Below, one piece after another: positions 24,580 to 37,192 of a stretch of DNA of 64,000 nucleotides (positions are counted from its first letter, which is position 1; every line of letters begins with the position of its first letter). The DNA is from Physcomitrium patens (lineage: Eukaryota; Streptophyta; Bryopsida; Funariales; Funariaceae): positions 871,976-935,975 of the forward strand of contig NC_037254.1 in assembly GCF_000002425.4 (NCBI RefSeq), in the 5' to 3' direction. The position numbers were made by a program, and so were the translations under genes. The notes below the pieces were generated by a model. The model worked only from the letters and a program-made list of their open reading frames with translations, was not told where the DNA came from and did no database searches.

Positions 24580-26000
24580 ATTGGTCCAAATAGTACTTGA
24601 ATTCCTTCTTCAAAATCAATTGAAGAATTATAGGATCAATTCTCTAAAAAATTATCGACATTTTATTTCTACAAACATCTTGAAAATCTTACTATTGGTT
24701 AGGGATATCACTTAATGTCTTCTTGCCATCAAAAATAGACATGATATTTTTAGTAAAATATGATCTATTTTTTATTGCATGCATAAAATCTATTATATCT
24801 ATTAATAAAGATTTGAATGTACTTATATATTTCTACTTGAATAACAAAATTTTAGATTAAATTATAAAAAAAATTAAAATTATAAGATATTTAATCTATT
24901 TAAAGATGATATTTTTTTAACTATGATAATCTTAAAATAACCAAGTTGAAAAGAGATCTTATCACATTAAATATTACTACTCTATTATGATCTTTAATTA
25001 TTATAATTAAAAGAAGAGTCTTGTAGATAATATCTCCAAAAGATAACTAACGACCATTTAAGACTTCTATATGTATAGATTTAGTTTTCTTTACTAATGA
25101 TATCTCTTATTATTTGACAAAAACTTTGTCCATGAAATAAGTTGAAGATCTTGAATCTAATAAGGTAAAGATTTTATGATTTTTGGTTCTAATAGATATC
25201 TATTGTAGAACAAGGTAAAGGATATGAATAAAAAAAAATGATCATTACTAGGTGTTGTATATGATTTCAACCACACATTTCTTATTGTACCTAAAAAAAC
25301 TTGTTTTTAAATATATTAACTTCTTTAGCAATTGTACTTTTTATTTTGTGATTGCATTGCTTCTTTGAATAATATTAAGTAGTGTGTTTGGCCTCTCTAT
25401 AATATAGGCAAAAATCCTCTTTACGATGATAAATTTTTTTTTACTCAATAAGAGATTTAAAATATACCATGTCAATTTACATAGGCTTTGGCTTAGACAG
25501 ATATGCTTCTAAAAATTTAAAAAGTATGGCTATGGCTTGTCTTGAACCTCTCCAACCAAATCTTTGATCTTAGTATCTTTCAAAAAATTGATTATCATAT
25601 GTAATGGCTTCAGCAATGAATTACTCCAATGGATCTATTCTTAGTATTATCAATAATAAATCTTTGATATTATCTTTCAATCTATATCAAAATTGATTGA
25701 TAAAGGCTTTATCATTCTAATCTATATCATAAATAAGGTTTTAGAATTCAGTAATACATGTAGTCGCTAAATGTGATTCTTGTCATAGAGATATGAGCTT
25801 GGTCTTTGCTATCCTTTTCAATCACTTTCTTTAAATGTAGCTATAAATACTTTCAAGAATGAATTAAAATCATAGAGTAGTTAAAAATCTTTTTCATTAA
25901 AGATACATATCAAGAAAGAATACTCCTAGAGAGAAGTATTTTGATCAATTCAACTTGAATAAATCCATTAGAATATTCAAAAAGGTACAATCTTAAATAC

Positions 26001-27495
26001 ATATATATATATATTTTTTAAAATCTTCAAAACTTTGATCTTATTTCATCAAACTTATTAGACATACTTATTTTTATTTTTATTATATTTATAATAACAA
26101 GACTTCTTAAATTAATTGTAAACTTAATCTACTTATTTTTCTTAATTTTTATAACTTCTTGGCATAGACTTAAACTTCATTATTGATTTCTTTCATAGAC
26201 ATAAGAATAGTACTTCTATAATTTACATTGAAAATACATGAAATTTTTACTTTTAGAATCTTGACAAGTTTATGAAGAACTGTAATAGTTGCAAATATAT
26301 TTTTACTTATGCTAAGAGTAGAATTGGTAATCTTTTATTCCATAGATAACTCAAAAAAATTCAAAACATAGTCGTATTACATGAAATACTGCTTGAGAAT
26401 GCACCAGGTACTTGATTATGAAAGATAGAATAGAAATTGTAACAATAAAATCTTAACTCTAATAAAATATAAAATAAACTTTAATTAAATCTTAATAATG
26501 CTGAAAAAGCTTTAATCAAATTCAAAATAAACCTTAAAATTTTTATAAAAGAAACAATAAGAAATTTTAAAAGATTTATAAAAAAATCCACAATAAACCT
26601 TAAAGAAATTCTTAAGAAATCTTAAAGAAATATTAGAATAATCACAAATATATCTTAAATAAATTTCAATTAAATCCTAATTTAATCCTTGTTGAAATCT
26701 AATAGACTTCAATAAAATCTTAGGCCAAATTCTAAATTCTAAATCCTAAGTAAATCCTGAATTCTAAATATTAAGAAAATCATAATCCAAATCTTAAATC
26801 CTAGTCCAATCTTGATCCTTAACCGAATCTTAATCAAAATCTAATCAATTTAATTTAAATCTAGTATGATTTAAAACCTCAATATCTATTAATTAAACTA
26901 TTGATCTTATTAAAAAATTTAAATACTTTTCAAAACCTAAGTTAGTAACAAATACAAAAAATTTAAAGATAATTTTACTTATCAAATGTAAGAAATAATC
27001 CTAAAATCCACTTAGATATTAGCTAGTCTCTTATTCCAATTTGAATGTTGAACTTTTAATGTCAATATTTCCTTTCTAAAGCATTTAATTGTTCTCAAAT
27101 TTCACATATATGTAAAAAATCAATTCTTTTACCTTTACACATAGATTTTATTCCAATCCAATTAAAATATTACTGAAGAGCTTAAAAACTCTAATTGTAC
27201 TTTAAAGTCTAATTTCTTAGACCTCAACCTGCTTGAAATTCAATAACCTTTAATACAACTATTTGATCAAGCTCAAATTTATAGCAAATACTTTAGACAA
27301 CTAATCACAAAAGTCTTCAAAATTTGAACCATAGATCTACCACCAAATTCACAAAATTCTCTAAAATAAAATATCTTTGTTATTTCACAAATTCTAGAAT
27401 CATCCAAAACAATTGTAACTTTGCAAAATTTTTACAAAGTCATTATACAATTAAATCACTCAAAATAAATACCTAAAGAAATCCTATCAAGTTTG
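26001..27495. other. AT-rich DNA, nothing firmly recognised
   Basis: May include the far N-terminal gag of family-A copy 2. From about 26600 to 26850 there is a loose repetition of AAATCCTAA-like words. No gene. Confidence 0.35.
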
Positions 27496-27821
27496 TATTA
27501 AAGAAAAGAAGTCTAAAAGCTACAAATACTTAGCATCAGCAAGATTTGTAAACATAGAGAAGTGTGGAGTAAGATATCTCTTACTTCCAATAGCTTTTAT
27601 TTATAATTGGAGTTTACATCCTAAGTACATGGACTTCATCTAGAGACATCTTCATCCTTTCAACTAAATCTAAATTCATTTTAACCTAGCTTCCACCTTA
27701 AAATCCTAGCAGCCACCATAGTAAAAAAATTTAATTCTTTACTACCTTTTGAGTATTAGCAATTTATTATGATTAATCTTCATGTGGTAGTAACTAAGTA
27801 AGAGCTTGTTGGTCTTCAACA
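27496..27821 (-). repeat. 3' LTR of the copia element
   Basis: Matches 32171-32475 over its length (shared core GAAGTCTAAAAGCTACAAAT on the plus strand). On the minus strand it starts TGTTGAAGACC directly after a purine tract. Confidence 0.85.
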
Positions 27822-27831
27822 CTCTTTCTTT
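27822..27831 (-). other. Polypurine tract of the copia element
   Basis: AAAGAAAGAG on the minus strand, directly before the 3' LTR start TGTTGAAG. Plus-strand cDNA priming site. Confidence 0.65.
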
Positions 27832-28112
27832 GCTAATTTTTAAAAGGCTTTCAATCCTAATCTTTGTATCAATTAGTTATGTTTATCCTTCACCAATACC
27901 TTTGTAAGCAAATTAGCAGGCATGTCATTTGTAGCACAATACTTCATACCTATTATTCCATCTTTAATCTTCTTTCATATGAAATGATGTTGAACATTAA
28001 TGTACTTGATTCTTGAATGGCATTTTCAATTCTTGAAAAATACAAGACATCCTTGATTGTCACACATAATTAGAATTGCTTCTAATTGCACTAATTCAAT
28101 GTCTTCTAAGAA

Positions 28113-28307
28113 TTATCTTATCCAATACACCTCCATTGCATAATGACTTACTACCATATACTCTACTTCCATCGTTGATCTTGCAACGATAGGCTGTCTC
28201 TTACAATTCCATGAAATGGCTTCTATTCCAATAAAGAACATATATCCTATTATAGATCTTCTATCATTTGTATCTCCAACGCAATCTACATCACAATAAC
28301 CTTGCAA
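28113..28307 (-). pseudogene. RNase H of the copia element
   Basis: GYCDVDCVGDTNDRRSIIGYMFF, then ISWNCKRQPIVARSTMEVEYM and MEVYWIR, the copia RNase H signature (GYxDADWAGD...RRSTxGYxF...ISWxSKxQxxVAxSTxEAEY). Further remnants run on to about 27850. Confidence 0.85.
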
Positions 28308-28329
28308 ATCAATGTTCTTATTACCAAGA

Positions 28330-29573
28330 TAGAATTTGAAGTCTTTTGTACCTTTTAAGTACCTTAATATCTTTTTTATTATTTTTCAATGCAATGATTT
28401 AGCCTTAGATATGTGTTGGCTTACAACACTCACTGCATATGTAAGATCTACTCTTATGGCCAACATTGTATACATGAATGAGCCTACTATTGTCTTATAT
28501 AGAATATTTTATATCTCACCTTCAACTTGTGCAAACTCCTCATTCATGAGCTTTATCAACTTCAAATTTGCCTCTCTTCACAAATCCTTCATTGACAAAA
28601 AAAAAGTGTCAATTTATTGATACCATGCCCTTGATGATTGTTTCAATCTATACAATGATTTTTTCATTTTGCACTTAAGATGTTCTTTGCTTTATCACAC
28701 AAATCTTTGAGATTCGTCCATGTAGATGTATTTTTATAATTCTCCATTCAAAAAGGCTGTCTTTACATTCATTTGGTATATTTTCAAATCTATTGCTGCC
28801 TCACTTGCTACAATGATGCTAATGATGGTGAATTTGGCAATGGGTGCATAAGTCTCATTGAAATCAATTCCAGCAACTTATGAATATCCTTTTATAACTA
28901 ATCTTACCTTGTGCCTCACCACCACACCCATTTCATCTCTTTTAGTCCTAAACATCTACTTACAACCAACACTAGATCGATTTACTGGAAGAGGTGCCAA
29001 TTCCCATGTACCATTGTCCATAAGATATTGATATTCTTCTTCCATAATCTTCTCCTATTTAATTACATCTTTATACTTCATAGCATCATACAAAGATATG
29101 GAATCAACAAGAAGAACAACATTTTTATATTCTTCACTTACTTGAAGAAAGATGTGATTCTTCCACCATTCACCACGTTGCCTTCTTTCTCTCAAAGGAT
29201 ATCTCTTTTTACTTATAGAAGAAAATTCACCTTATTTCACTCTATGTTCTTTTTCAACCTTCTTCTATCTTAAACCTTGTCGTTTTTCACTCAATGGTTA
29301 GTATTCCTTATCATCATTATCATCCTAATCTTCAACATCTTCATTTCTTTCATTACTCGTCTTAGTAATTGTACGAGCCTTGATCTTTTCAAATTTCTTT
29401 TTCTTTTCATCTTCATCATCTTTATTATCTTTATCTTTTTTTTTCTTTGTTAAATTCAAAGATGTGTTTACAAACACACCATTACTCTCACTTGGACACA
29501 TCTCCAAATACTCACAAGTATTCTTGTATTTTAAAAATTCATCATAATTTTTAATGATCTTCTTGATTTCCAA
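28330..29573 (-). pseudogene. Integrase C terminus and reverse transcriptase of the copia element
   Basis: 29325-29573 is an acidic and lysine-rich linker. Around 28640-28760 the minus strand gives FLNGEL, then YIYMDESQRF and KKSLYRLKQSSRAWYQ, hallmark copia RT blocks (AFLNGxL, YMxQPEGF, LKKSLYGLKQSPRAW). In-frame stops throughout. Confidence 0.75.
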
Positions 29574-29579
29574 TCACAT

Positions 29580-30365
29580 TAACCTATATGCCTTAATACC
29601 TTCACAATAACCAAGAAATATACACTTTGTATTTTTTGCATCAAGTTTGGACCTCATACAATCTGGTATTTTTGCATATGCAATAAAATCAAAGGTCCTC
29701 ATATGAAAAATGTAACGTTTTCTTCTACTCCAAGCTTCTTATAGCGTCATTGTTACAAGTGAACTTATTGGATATCTATTTCTTATATGTACTGTATTCA
29801 CCACAGCTTTTGTCCAAAACTCATAGCCAAGGTTTTGAGTATGAAGCATGTTCCTTGCCATCTCTACAATGGTTTAATTTGTCCTTTCAGCAACACCATT
29901 TTGTTGTAGAGTGTATGGAGTTGTTATTTATTTAGGAATTCCTTCATTCTTCAAATAAACATCAAATTACTTAGACATATATTCACTTCCATTGTTCATG
30001 TGTAGTATCTTGATCTTGCATTCACTTTGTTTCTCAACATGTGCTTTAAACTCCTTAAACCTCCAAAAGCATTCACTCTTGGCTTTAAGAATGTAGATCC
30101 AAATCTTTCTTCAATAATCATCAATGAAAGTGAAAAAATACCTTAATCCTCTAATACTTGTGTTTTTTATAAGTCCACATATATCCGAATGGACAATCTC
30201 TAATAACTTGGTAGTACATATTGTTACACTACTTGAAAATGAGGCCCTTTGTTGTTTGCCTTGTATGCATCCTTCACATGCAAGTTGTTTTGTATTTTGG
30301 CTTGTAGTACCAAGATCTAAGCCACTTACCACAAACTTGAGCTCTCTCATGTTCTTCACATTCAA
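29580..30365 (-). pseudogene. GAG-pre-integrase and integrase of the copia element
   Basis: 30111-30365 is open: CEGCIQGKQQRASF, then LLEIVHSDICGLI and FFTFIDDY. This is the zinc-binding end and the start of the catalytic core (first aspartate in HSDICG, second in FIDDY). The core continues to about 29580 with stops. Confidence 0.8.
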
Positions 30366-30545
30366 ATAGCCAAAAAAATGATGACATATATTTAACTTAA
30401 CTTAGTTTGATGTAAACTCAACAAATATAGCTACATCTATTCTATTTACTTTCTTACAAATGAAGTAGTACAAATTTACCTCTATGAAGCCTTTGAAGAT
30501 CTTGTCTCCACTCAATGTTCTTACAAAACATCTATTTATGTCAAA

Positions 30546-30845
30546 TTAAACTTTAAAACCTTCTATTATAAGTTTATTCACCGAAAGTAGGTTTTGCTTC
30601 ATCTTAGCCACATAAAGGACGTTTTTAAATCTGATTCTATTGATTTGTCCATTTATAACTATCTCCACCATAATAGAACCAATTCCATTGGCTTCACATA
30701 TTCCACTATCCGCTAACACCACATTTGATGCTGAAATAACTTCATAAGTATCAAATGAACACTTATAAGATGTCATATATTTGGAACAACTTGAATCCAC
30801 AATCCATCTTGATATGGAAGCCATAGAGATCTCATTTGTTGCCAT
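30546..30845 (-). pseudogene. Protease of the copia element
   Basis: WIVDSSCSKYMTSYKCSFDTYE followed by VVLADSGICEANGIGSI and VLYVAKMKQNLLSVNKL, the copia protease pattern. The active-site triplet, normally DSG/DTG followed by S or C, reads DSS. Confidence 0.8.
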
Positions 30846-30886
30846 GAATGCATAATCTTGTCTTCTAAATTCATCTTATACACTAT

Positions 30887-31036
30887 TTATATTCTCCTTC
30901 TCCATCTTTTTGTCTTTGTAGCAACTTCGAATAAAATAGCCGACTTTGCAACAAATGAAGCAAGATTTGACATTACCTCATTGATTTGAATAGTTATCCT
31001 TGCCTTGATGTGAGTAGAGTGTTGAATCTTCATTTT

Positions 31037-31072
<36 letters not shown>

Positions 31073-31495
31073 CTTGGTTACTTCATGGATAAGTCTCGTC
31101 GTCACATAGTCCATTGTAAGCTCTTTTAGTTTAATGAACTCCAATGCCACAATAAAGTAGTTGTAGAATTTAGAAAGGTTCATCAACAAGTTTATGACAA
31201 TATCACTTTCTTCTAAAGGCTTGTCAATAATTGCTAGTTGATTTGTAAGAGCCTTTACCTTATTGATATGAGCCATGAGGTCTTCACCTTCTTCTAACTT
31301 GCAAGTGAAGAACTTCCTCCTTATATAAATGATGTTGGATAAGTTCTTGCTCTGATAGATGTTGCAAAGAATCTTCCATGCTTTTGCTAGTCTTTTGCAT
31401 GAGATAATATGGGAGAAGTTTGCCTTATCTATATTGATTGCAATCAATCCAAAAACCTTCTTTTTATGACATTTGAACTCCTTCTTTTCTTTCAT
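30887..31495 (-). pseudogene. gag of the copia element (UBN2/gag-polypeptide type)
   Basis: 202 aa open. It contains AKAWKILCNIYQSKNLSNII, then LEEGEDLMAHINKVKALTNQL, then LMNLSKFYNYFIVALE, the standard copia gag pattern (W..L...Y......L...L......E..S..DH). A 33-base homopolymer (31040-31072) encodes a lysine run; beyond it the expected zinc knuckle CFICCKVGYFIRSC lies in another frame (about 30930-30975), with the histidine replaced. Confidence 0.8.
31040..31072. repeat. 33-base T homopolymer (A on the coding strand)
   Basis: Lies inside the copia gag and shifts the frame ahead of the zinc knuckle. Confidence 0.95.
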
Positions 31496-32156
31496 ATCAG
31501 CATCTATACTTGGAGCCTCTTTACTTTCATCTACAATATTTCAAAGATCCAAAGATGCCAACAAAAGCTCCATTTTTACCTTCTAATGGTATAAATTCTC
31601 ACCTCTGAACTTTTCAATTACTTTCAATCCTTCACCTTCACTTGAAGCCATTTTTATGAGAGAGATGTATCAAAAAATATTAAAAGAAGAAGTTCTAATA
31701 CTCTCAAAATTAGCAAGAAAGTATTACTGCCTTAGAATCATAAAATCCTTCTCTGTGAACATACTAGTGTTCTTACTCTCAAAAATACTCTCAACTTCAC
31801 TTTTAAAGACTTTTCATAAGTCTAATGACCTATCTAAACATCTCAAATCTGATTTGCGACTCAAATATCACTCTTATGCTCACAAATCACTATTATATAT
31901 GATAAGAGGCCTTTTAAGCATAATTAATATCTTTAAGACATAAAACTACAAAGTTAGACTACCAAGGATCTATCTCAGCAAAATACTAGTACAAAAATTT
32001 TGTTGACCATAAGTAAGAGCAAACTAAGATCTAGATCTAAATCTCAATCTTAAAGTTAGGTACATCTAAATTCTAACATCAGCAACAATAACTTGATTTA
32101 TTCCACATATCAACAACCACTTCAAAGAACTTCAAAACACTCAAGTAAATGATTAT

Positions 32157-32170
32157 ATGGGCCTATAACC
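32157..32170 (-). other. Primer binding site of the copia element
   Basis: Minus strand GGTTATAGGCCCAT, a decayed match to the initiator-tRNA(Met) site GGTATCAGAGCCAT, with no gap to the LTR. Confidence 0.5.
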
Positions 32171-32475
32171 TATTCAAGAAAAGAAGTCTAAAAGCTACAA
32201 ATACTTAGCATCAGCAAGATTTATACATATAGAGAAGTGTGGAGTAAGATATCTCTTACTTCCAACACCCTTTACTTGTAGATGGAGTTTACATCTTAAG
32301 TATATGAACTTCATCCAAAGACATTTTCATCCTTTTAACTAAACCTAAATTCATCTTAACTTAGCTGCCATTATAGTAATTTCATTTAATCTTTTGTTGT
32401 CTTTTGACTATTAGCAATTTATTATGATTAATTTTTATATAGTGGTAACTAAGTAAGAGTTTGCTAATCTTCAAT
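32171..32475 (-). repeat. 5' LTR of the copia element
   Basis: Partner of 27496-27821 with many substitutions, so the insertion is old. Its inner end at 32171 directly abuts a primer site. Confidence 0.85.
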
Positions 32476-32859
32476 AGTTTGCTCTCAAATCCTTTTCTTT
32501 GATTTGCAAAAGAATCCCAAAGTTGCTATAGGTACTTAATTTATGCCTCAGGATCTGATTTTAATACAAGTTGATAATTGATCGTCTTTGGATATCAAAT
32601 TTTGTCCTTTTGAGTTAATTTTTTATTCAAATCAACTCTTAACTTCTTCTTACATATATTTATATTCTTTATTTTTCTAATTTATCTTATTTTTCCTTAT
32701 TTATGGTCTAACAAAATAAATAGAAGCCTACTTTGTAAAAAGCTAGCATTTACATTTTTAATTTTATTTTCTTTTGAACTACTGTCTATCTTCTAAGATA
32801 ATTTGTTATAATATTTGAAATAAGATCTTATATAATATATTAATGTCTTCATCTTTTTC
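32476..32859. other. AT-rich segment between the copia element and the orphan LTR
   Basis: No gene. A sequence resembling a decayed initiator-tRNA(Met) primer site lies near 32550-32575 on the minus strand (TTGTATTAAAATCAGATC), suggesting a further broken element, but nothing else supports it. Confidence 0.3.
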
Positions 32860-33643
32860 ACCTATTAGTGGTATTATATCATGATAATATTAAATTAAAA
32901 GAATGTAATCCACAATCTCTAATATTAAATGAAATTTTTTTTTCAAAGAAGGATAATTGACTTTTTTTTAAAATAAAATCATTAGTAAAAAAATAAAATA
33001 TTTTTTTATAGGAGAATAATTTGTAACCTTCAAAAAAAATTAGAAGTGGATTAATCCACTCACTTCTAAAAACAATACAAGAACAATAAGTTAGCACTCT
33101 TATCAAACTATCAAGGATATGAATCTTAAAGAACTGAAAGATTAAGACTCTCTTATGTCACTCAAAAAGACTAAAAATCATTCAAAGATAATATAATATT
33201 AAACTAAAATATCTATTACCAAAGACAAGAAAGTTAGAAAGTTTTGAAATAAGATTAAGAACTTTAAAGGGGTTTATAAGAGTAAAGAAGGCTTCACTCT
33301 TGCCTCCATATATACTATCTAATTAGGAGATATGTAGCAATCTTTTATAAGACCTTCAATATGTATTGACTTAGTAAGACATATATTAACTTGCAAAGTA
33401 AGTATCTATAAGTATGCCACATAGTTAGCTTATTCTACAAACTACCAATATGTGTAACATGTGATTAATTTTTTGATTAAATTTATAATCTATTAATAAA
33501 TTACAAATACAGATAAAATCAAAACTAAATCTATGACACTTTTAAAAAGCTTTTCTAAAAAATACTATTAAATTAATCTATATTTATCTACTTCTATCTA
33601 ATCATATAGATAACTATTGGAATAAATATATATGTTTGTAATA
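32860..33643 (-). mobile_element. Orphan family-A LTR with leader
   Basis: 33109-33643 is a decayed family-A LTR (compare TCAAGGATATGAATC, the TATA stretch, and the GAGTAAAG/CTTCACTC inverted repeat). On its inner side, 32860-33108 matches the leader of copy 1 (compare about 6530-6688). It may be the displaced 5' end of copy 2, cut off by the copia insertion and other events. That is inference from orientation and order. Confidence 0.7.
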
Positions 33644-34709
33644 TCAAGACATTGTTGACATAGTTGTTGATGACATATTAATTGATGCTAATGATGAATA
33701 ATCTGCATCAATACTTGAAGGAGTATTATTAAGTTTTAAATTTGTTGATGATATAAACAACAATAAAATTAAACTTGGTAGAAAATAAGATCTAAACTTC
33801 AAAATATATAAGGTGGAGATCAAATCTTTGTGCATATTCCATCTTGTGATTGACTTTGTCTTATATAGAACTTTGTTTCAAATGGCAGGACATCTTGTGA
33901 ATGTTATCAAAACCATGTCATACATAGATTTTTTTAGTAGATATTATGAAGATTATGTGATATTATTTATGAAGGTAGTCTATATTATGAATTTATAGAA
34001 GATTAATGAGCTTTACCACATCCAAAAGGTATTTTTTCTCACTTTTGATTTTGGCTCAAAACAAGGTATCTTATACCATAATTTTTAAGATTCATTTGAA
34101 AATCAATCAAAGTTGCACAAATTCTACTTTCTTGTCATTTTTATTAATTACAAGATAATTAAAGAAATCTTTGTTAAAAGTTCAAATTTTTTGGATGTTT
34201 TTGCTATAAAATAAAAAATACAATTTATTAGAATCAATACAAATAAATAGCGAATAATGATAATATAAATTTTTGAAGTTTAAAAACGATGGTTGAGGTA
34301 GCTACTGATAGAATCATGCAAATGTAGTGTGTTTTACATCTACTTGTCTTTGTGATCCAAGCCAAATATATTAAGTTATATGATGACCAATTCATAAAAA
34401 TCTTAATAAATCTTATCTCTTATATTTTTTGGTAATTTAATTTCATTAAGAAGATAGATTTTACATGTTCAAAATTCTTAGACATAAGATGGTCATTCAT
34501 AAAAACATTGTCTGATTTTTTGTGGCAAGGGAGCATGGTCATTTGCAAGTATCTTGCCTAAAAGTAGCCTACATGTATTCTTCTCTGTTCTTGATGGATG
34601 ATATTGCTTACTTTCAATAGTATTATAAAAGTAATTTCTACCATTATAATACTATTACAAAGACTTATCACCTTCTTGAATCAAAAAAAAGTCTAACGTG
34701 AAAGCTTAC
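33644..34709. other. AT-rich DNA, nothing recognised
   Basis: Two short ORFs (33644-33835 minus, 33813-33998 plus) show no family features. No repeat identified. Confidence 0.4.
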
Positions 34710-35478
34710 TGTTGTTCTCGTTGTGTTCAAGCTTCAATATACCAAAGCAATTGAACTAATAGAGGCGGGTTCGAACACAGGGAAAGACTGGTTATATGAA
34801 TTGGATCTATTAGTGTCACAATTGATTGTACTCTAACTATCTGAAAACAATTATCAAACTACAAAACACCAAGGCTTACTACTTTGATCTTAATTCAATA
34901 CATAATCCATTCTATGAATATCAATTCAATAACACTTCCATATTCTTATCAGTTCATCTCCCACTTACTCTCTTTGCAGTTTATATATATTCAATTACTA
35001 ATCTTCAGCTTACTTATTATATTTAGTTTCTCAATTCATCACATAGAATTCAATCTCTTCACTTAACACAACACAATTCAATAATCTCAATTCTCAAGGT
35101 CACAGATTTTTTCCAAAACGGTCAGTCCAAAGTCATATTCCACAATATTCTAATCACAATTTCAGCAATACTTCTCTCAATCAAAATTCTTCATAAGAAA
35201 ATAATAAAAGCAAAGAAAATAAAGAGGTAGCACCAAGCTTACCTCGGCTTACGACTATCATAGTTTGGCCCCGATCTCCCTTTTGCAACCTCTTTATCCT
35301 ACCAAAAGATGTACCGTCGCACAGCAGATTCTAAAGATTATGAACCTTTGAATTCTTAACCATTTATTTCACTAACAACCTACTGTTACCAACTAAACTG
35401 CCTAACCATAAGTGTAATTCTCAAGGTTATTAATAACCAACCAATAACTTACGACAAAATTTATTTACCTATTCTACA
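34710..35478 (-). repeat. 3' LTR of the second gypsy family
   Basis: 769 bp, plus strand TGTTGTTCTCG to ATTCTACA. Similar to 41788-42459 over most of its length, but with about 180 bp of different sequence in the middle. Confidence 0.88.
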
Positions 35479-35530
35479 TAGTCACACTCTTAATTGTGCA
35501 GTGCCCTTGCAAACATTATTTAGCCTCAAT

Positions 35531-36227
35531 TTATAAAGACGTAGCAACGTTGGTTTCTTTAGTCAATGGCATTGACTTACAACCCTTTGAATTGGCAACC
35601 TCTTCCTCTACTATATCTTCATCATTTGCCTCAATGTTCGAGGGTTTTCTATCCAAACACGCCATCAGATCTTCATTCAACAAATCCAATTCCCTTACCT
35701 GAGACTCAAGATGGGCAATTTGATTATCGTGCTCTTCCAACATCTTTTGCCATTCTTCTATCGGTTTCAAAGGTATCTCCAAAGGTATTGTCACTAAAAC
35801 TAGCGTATTGGTCCACACTAAATTATTGGCCTCTTTTTCTAATGCGACTAGTTTAGTCTGTAACATCACAACCTCCACCTATAGCCGCTCTTGCCGTTCC
35901 TTCCAATTCGTCTCTATCTTTGCTTTCTCAGACACCATGTTCATCACCTTCTCCTTTTCTGCCATCTACTTCTCCTTAATTCTAACCTCCACTAGTGCAA
36001 CGTCAATTCGTGGTAAGTTTTATAAAATACACAAAAATCCATACATATGTGCTCCTCAAAAATTTTGCTACTTCTCCTTAGTCCAACAAACATCCAATCG
36101 AATCAACTTCATATTAATCATAATAATACACCTCAATGGTGGTAACTTATCCTTGTGCCTTACATTGCGTTGTTTCTCCTTTCTATTCAACTGCCTCTTA
36201 GTCTTTTCAATCGCCATTGTATTCTAA
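35531..36227 (-). pseudogene. Extra coiled-coil ORF between integrase and 3' LTR
   Basis: One reading frame runs from an ATG at 36227 (MAIEKTKRQLNRKEKQR) to a stop at about 35531. It is about 230 codons long and broken by a handful of stops, mostly TAG. The last 115 codons are open (35531-35878). The protein is highly charged with heptad-like hydrophobic spacing (EEWQKMLEEHDNQIAHLE, then VRELDLLNEDLMACL), so a coiled coil is likely. No domain is recognised. Plant gypsy elements sometimes carry an envelope-like or other ORF here, but I see no membrane segment in it. Confidence 0.6.
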
Positions 36228-36559
36228 AATAAGCAAGCACTCACAACTAATTTTTCAAAACACACATACATAGCTGCTTACACAAAAAAAACACGATGCT
36301 TGTCAAGAGCCTCCTTCCTAATTTTTACTATGGTCCAATCAATTGAGTTGACTCCCCCTTATTTCTCACGATTTGTCATGATGAAATACCCTACTAACTA
36401 GGTCTGACAACTAGTCTTTACTACCGTCGTCACTAATCCCATCCATATTCCTCACACTTCTTATCACCTTACATTTACTATTCTATCATTATCATTATTT
36501 ACCTCCCTCCCTTTTGTAACAGAAAACTCGTCCCGAGTTTATGTATAGTAAAATTTAAG

Positions 36560-37093
36560 TCAATTGCCATTGATCCATGTCATAAATTTAGTATCCATAA
36601 AATCTTCTAATTGCATTGAATCATTTGGAAATCCGTCAACAACTCGATATGGCCCATGCCATCGAACTTGAAATTTTTCTGAAAATTTTTTAAATCGACT
36701 ATCATAAAAAAGTATCAAATCATTTAACATAAAAGCCTTTGGTCTAAGCTTATTATCATAATAAAGCTTTCTTCTTTTTTGTGTAGTTTCAATTGTCATT
36801 AATGCATTGGCTCTAATTTCATCGAATTTATCCAATTCTTCTAAATGGTGCCGTAATGAATCATGATCTTTCAATCTATTATCTATAGAAATTCGTAAAC
36901 TTTGGACTTCCAATTCAATAGGTAAGATTGTTTCCTGGCCATAAATCAATTGAAAAGGAGTAGCATTGGTAGTAAGTTTATACGCAATACGATATGTCCA
37001 TAAAGCTGCGAATAACTTAGTGTCCCAATTTGTTCCCATTTTTGAAACTATTTTTCTTAAGATTTTACATAAAATTCTATTAGTCTTTTTCAT
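36560..37093 (-). pseudogene. Integrase C-terminal half, second gypsy family
   Basis: 177 aa open: KTNRILCKILRKIV, then WDTKLFAALWTYRIAYKLTTNATPF, LIYGQETILPIELE, and a tail with FQVRWHGPYRVV, the GPY/F module. It continues the integrase core after a stop. Confidence 0.85.
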
Positions 37094-37192
37094 TTGTCCA
37101 TTGATTCTAAGATAATACGGTGTAGTCTTATAATGTTTTATCTCATATTTAGTCGTAAATACTTTGATTATATTTTTTATAAAATAATTTCT

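Larger units (their letters stand above)
21060..26000 (-). mobile_element. Ty3/gypsy element, family A, copy 2, twice interrupted
   Basis: From high to low coordinate the minus strand gives gag with zinc knuckle (about 25300-25900, CLYYREAKHTTQYY), protease with DSRSS (about 25150), RT with an intact YLDD (about 23590), RNase H (21320-21600 plus 22940-23060) and the integrase N terminus (21083-21307, with the expected zinc-binding histidine changed, CHNFLKIGYF). A family-A solo LTR (24028-24579) sits between protease and RT, and a family-B LTR (21607-22937) splits RNase H. It is riddled with stops. Its own 5' LTR may be the orphan at 33109-33643, now 7 kb away. Confidence 0.8.
27496..32475 (-). 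mobile_element. Ty1/copia element, complete in structure, decayed in sequence
   Basis: Two LTRs about 310-330 bp long bound a minus-strand internal region ordered gag, protease, integrase, RT, RNase H, which is the copia order. A primer site abuts the 5' LTR and a purine tract abuts the 3' LTR. AGTTTG occurs just outside both ends (27490-27495 and 32476-32481), the likely target duplication. All domains carry stops or frameshifts. Confidence 0.88.

Noticed and set aside
33644-33998. Two overlapping ORFs of about 60 codons
   Set aside because: AT-rich chance ORFs with no recognisable motif.
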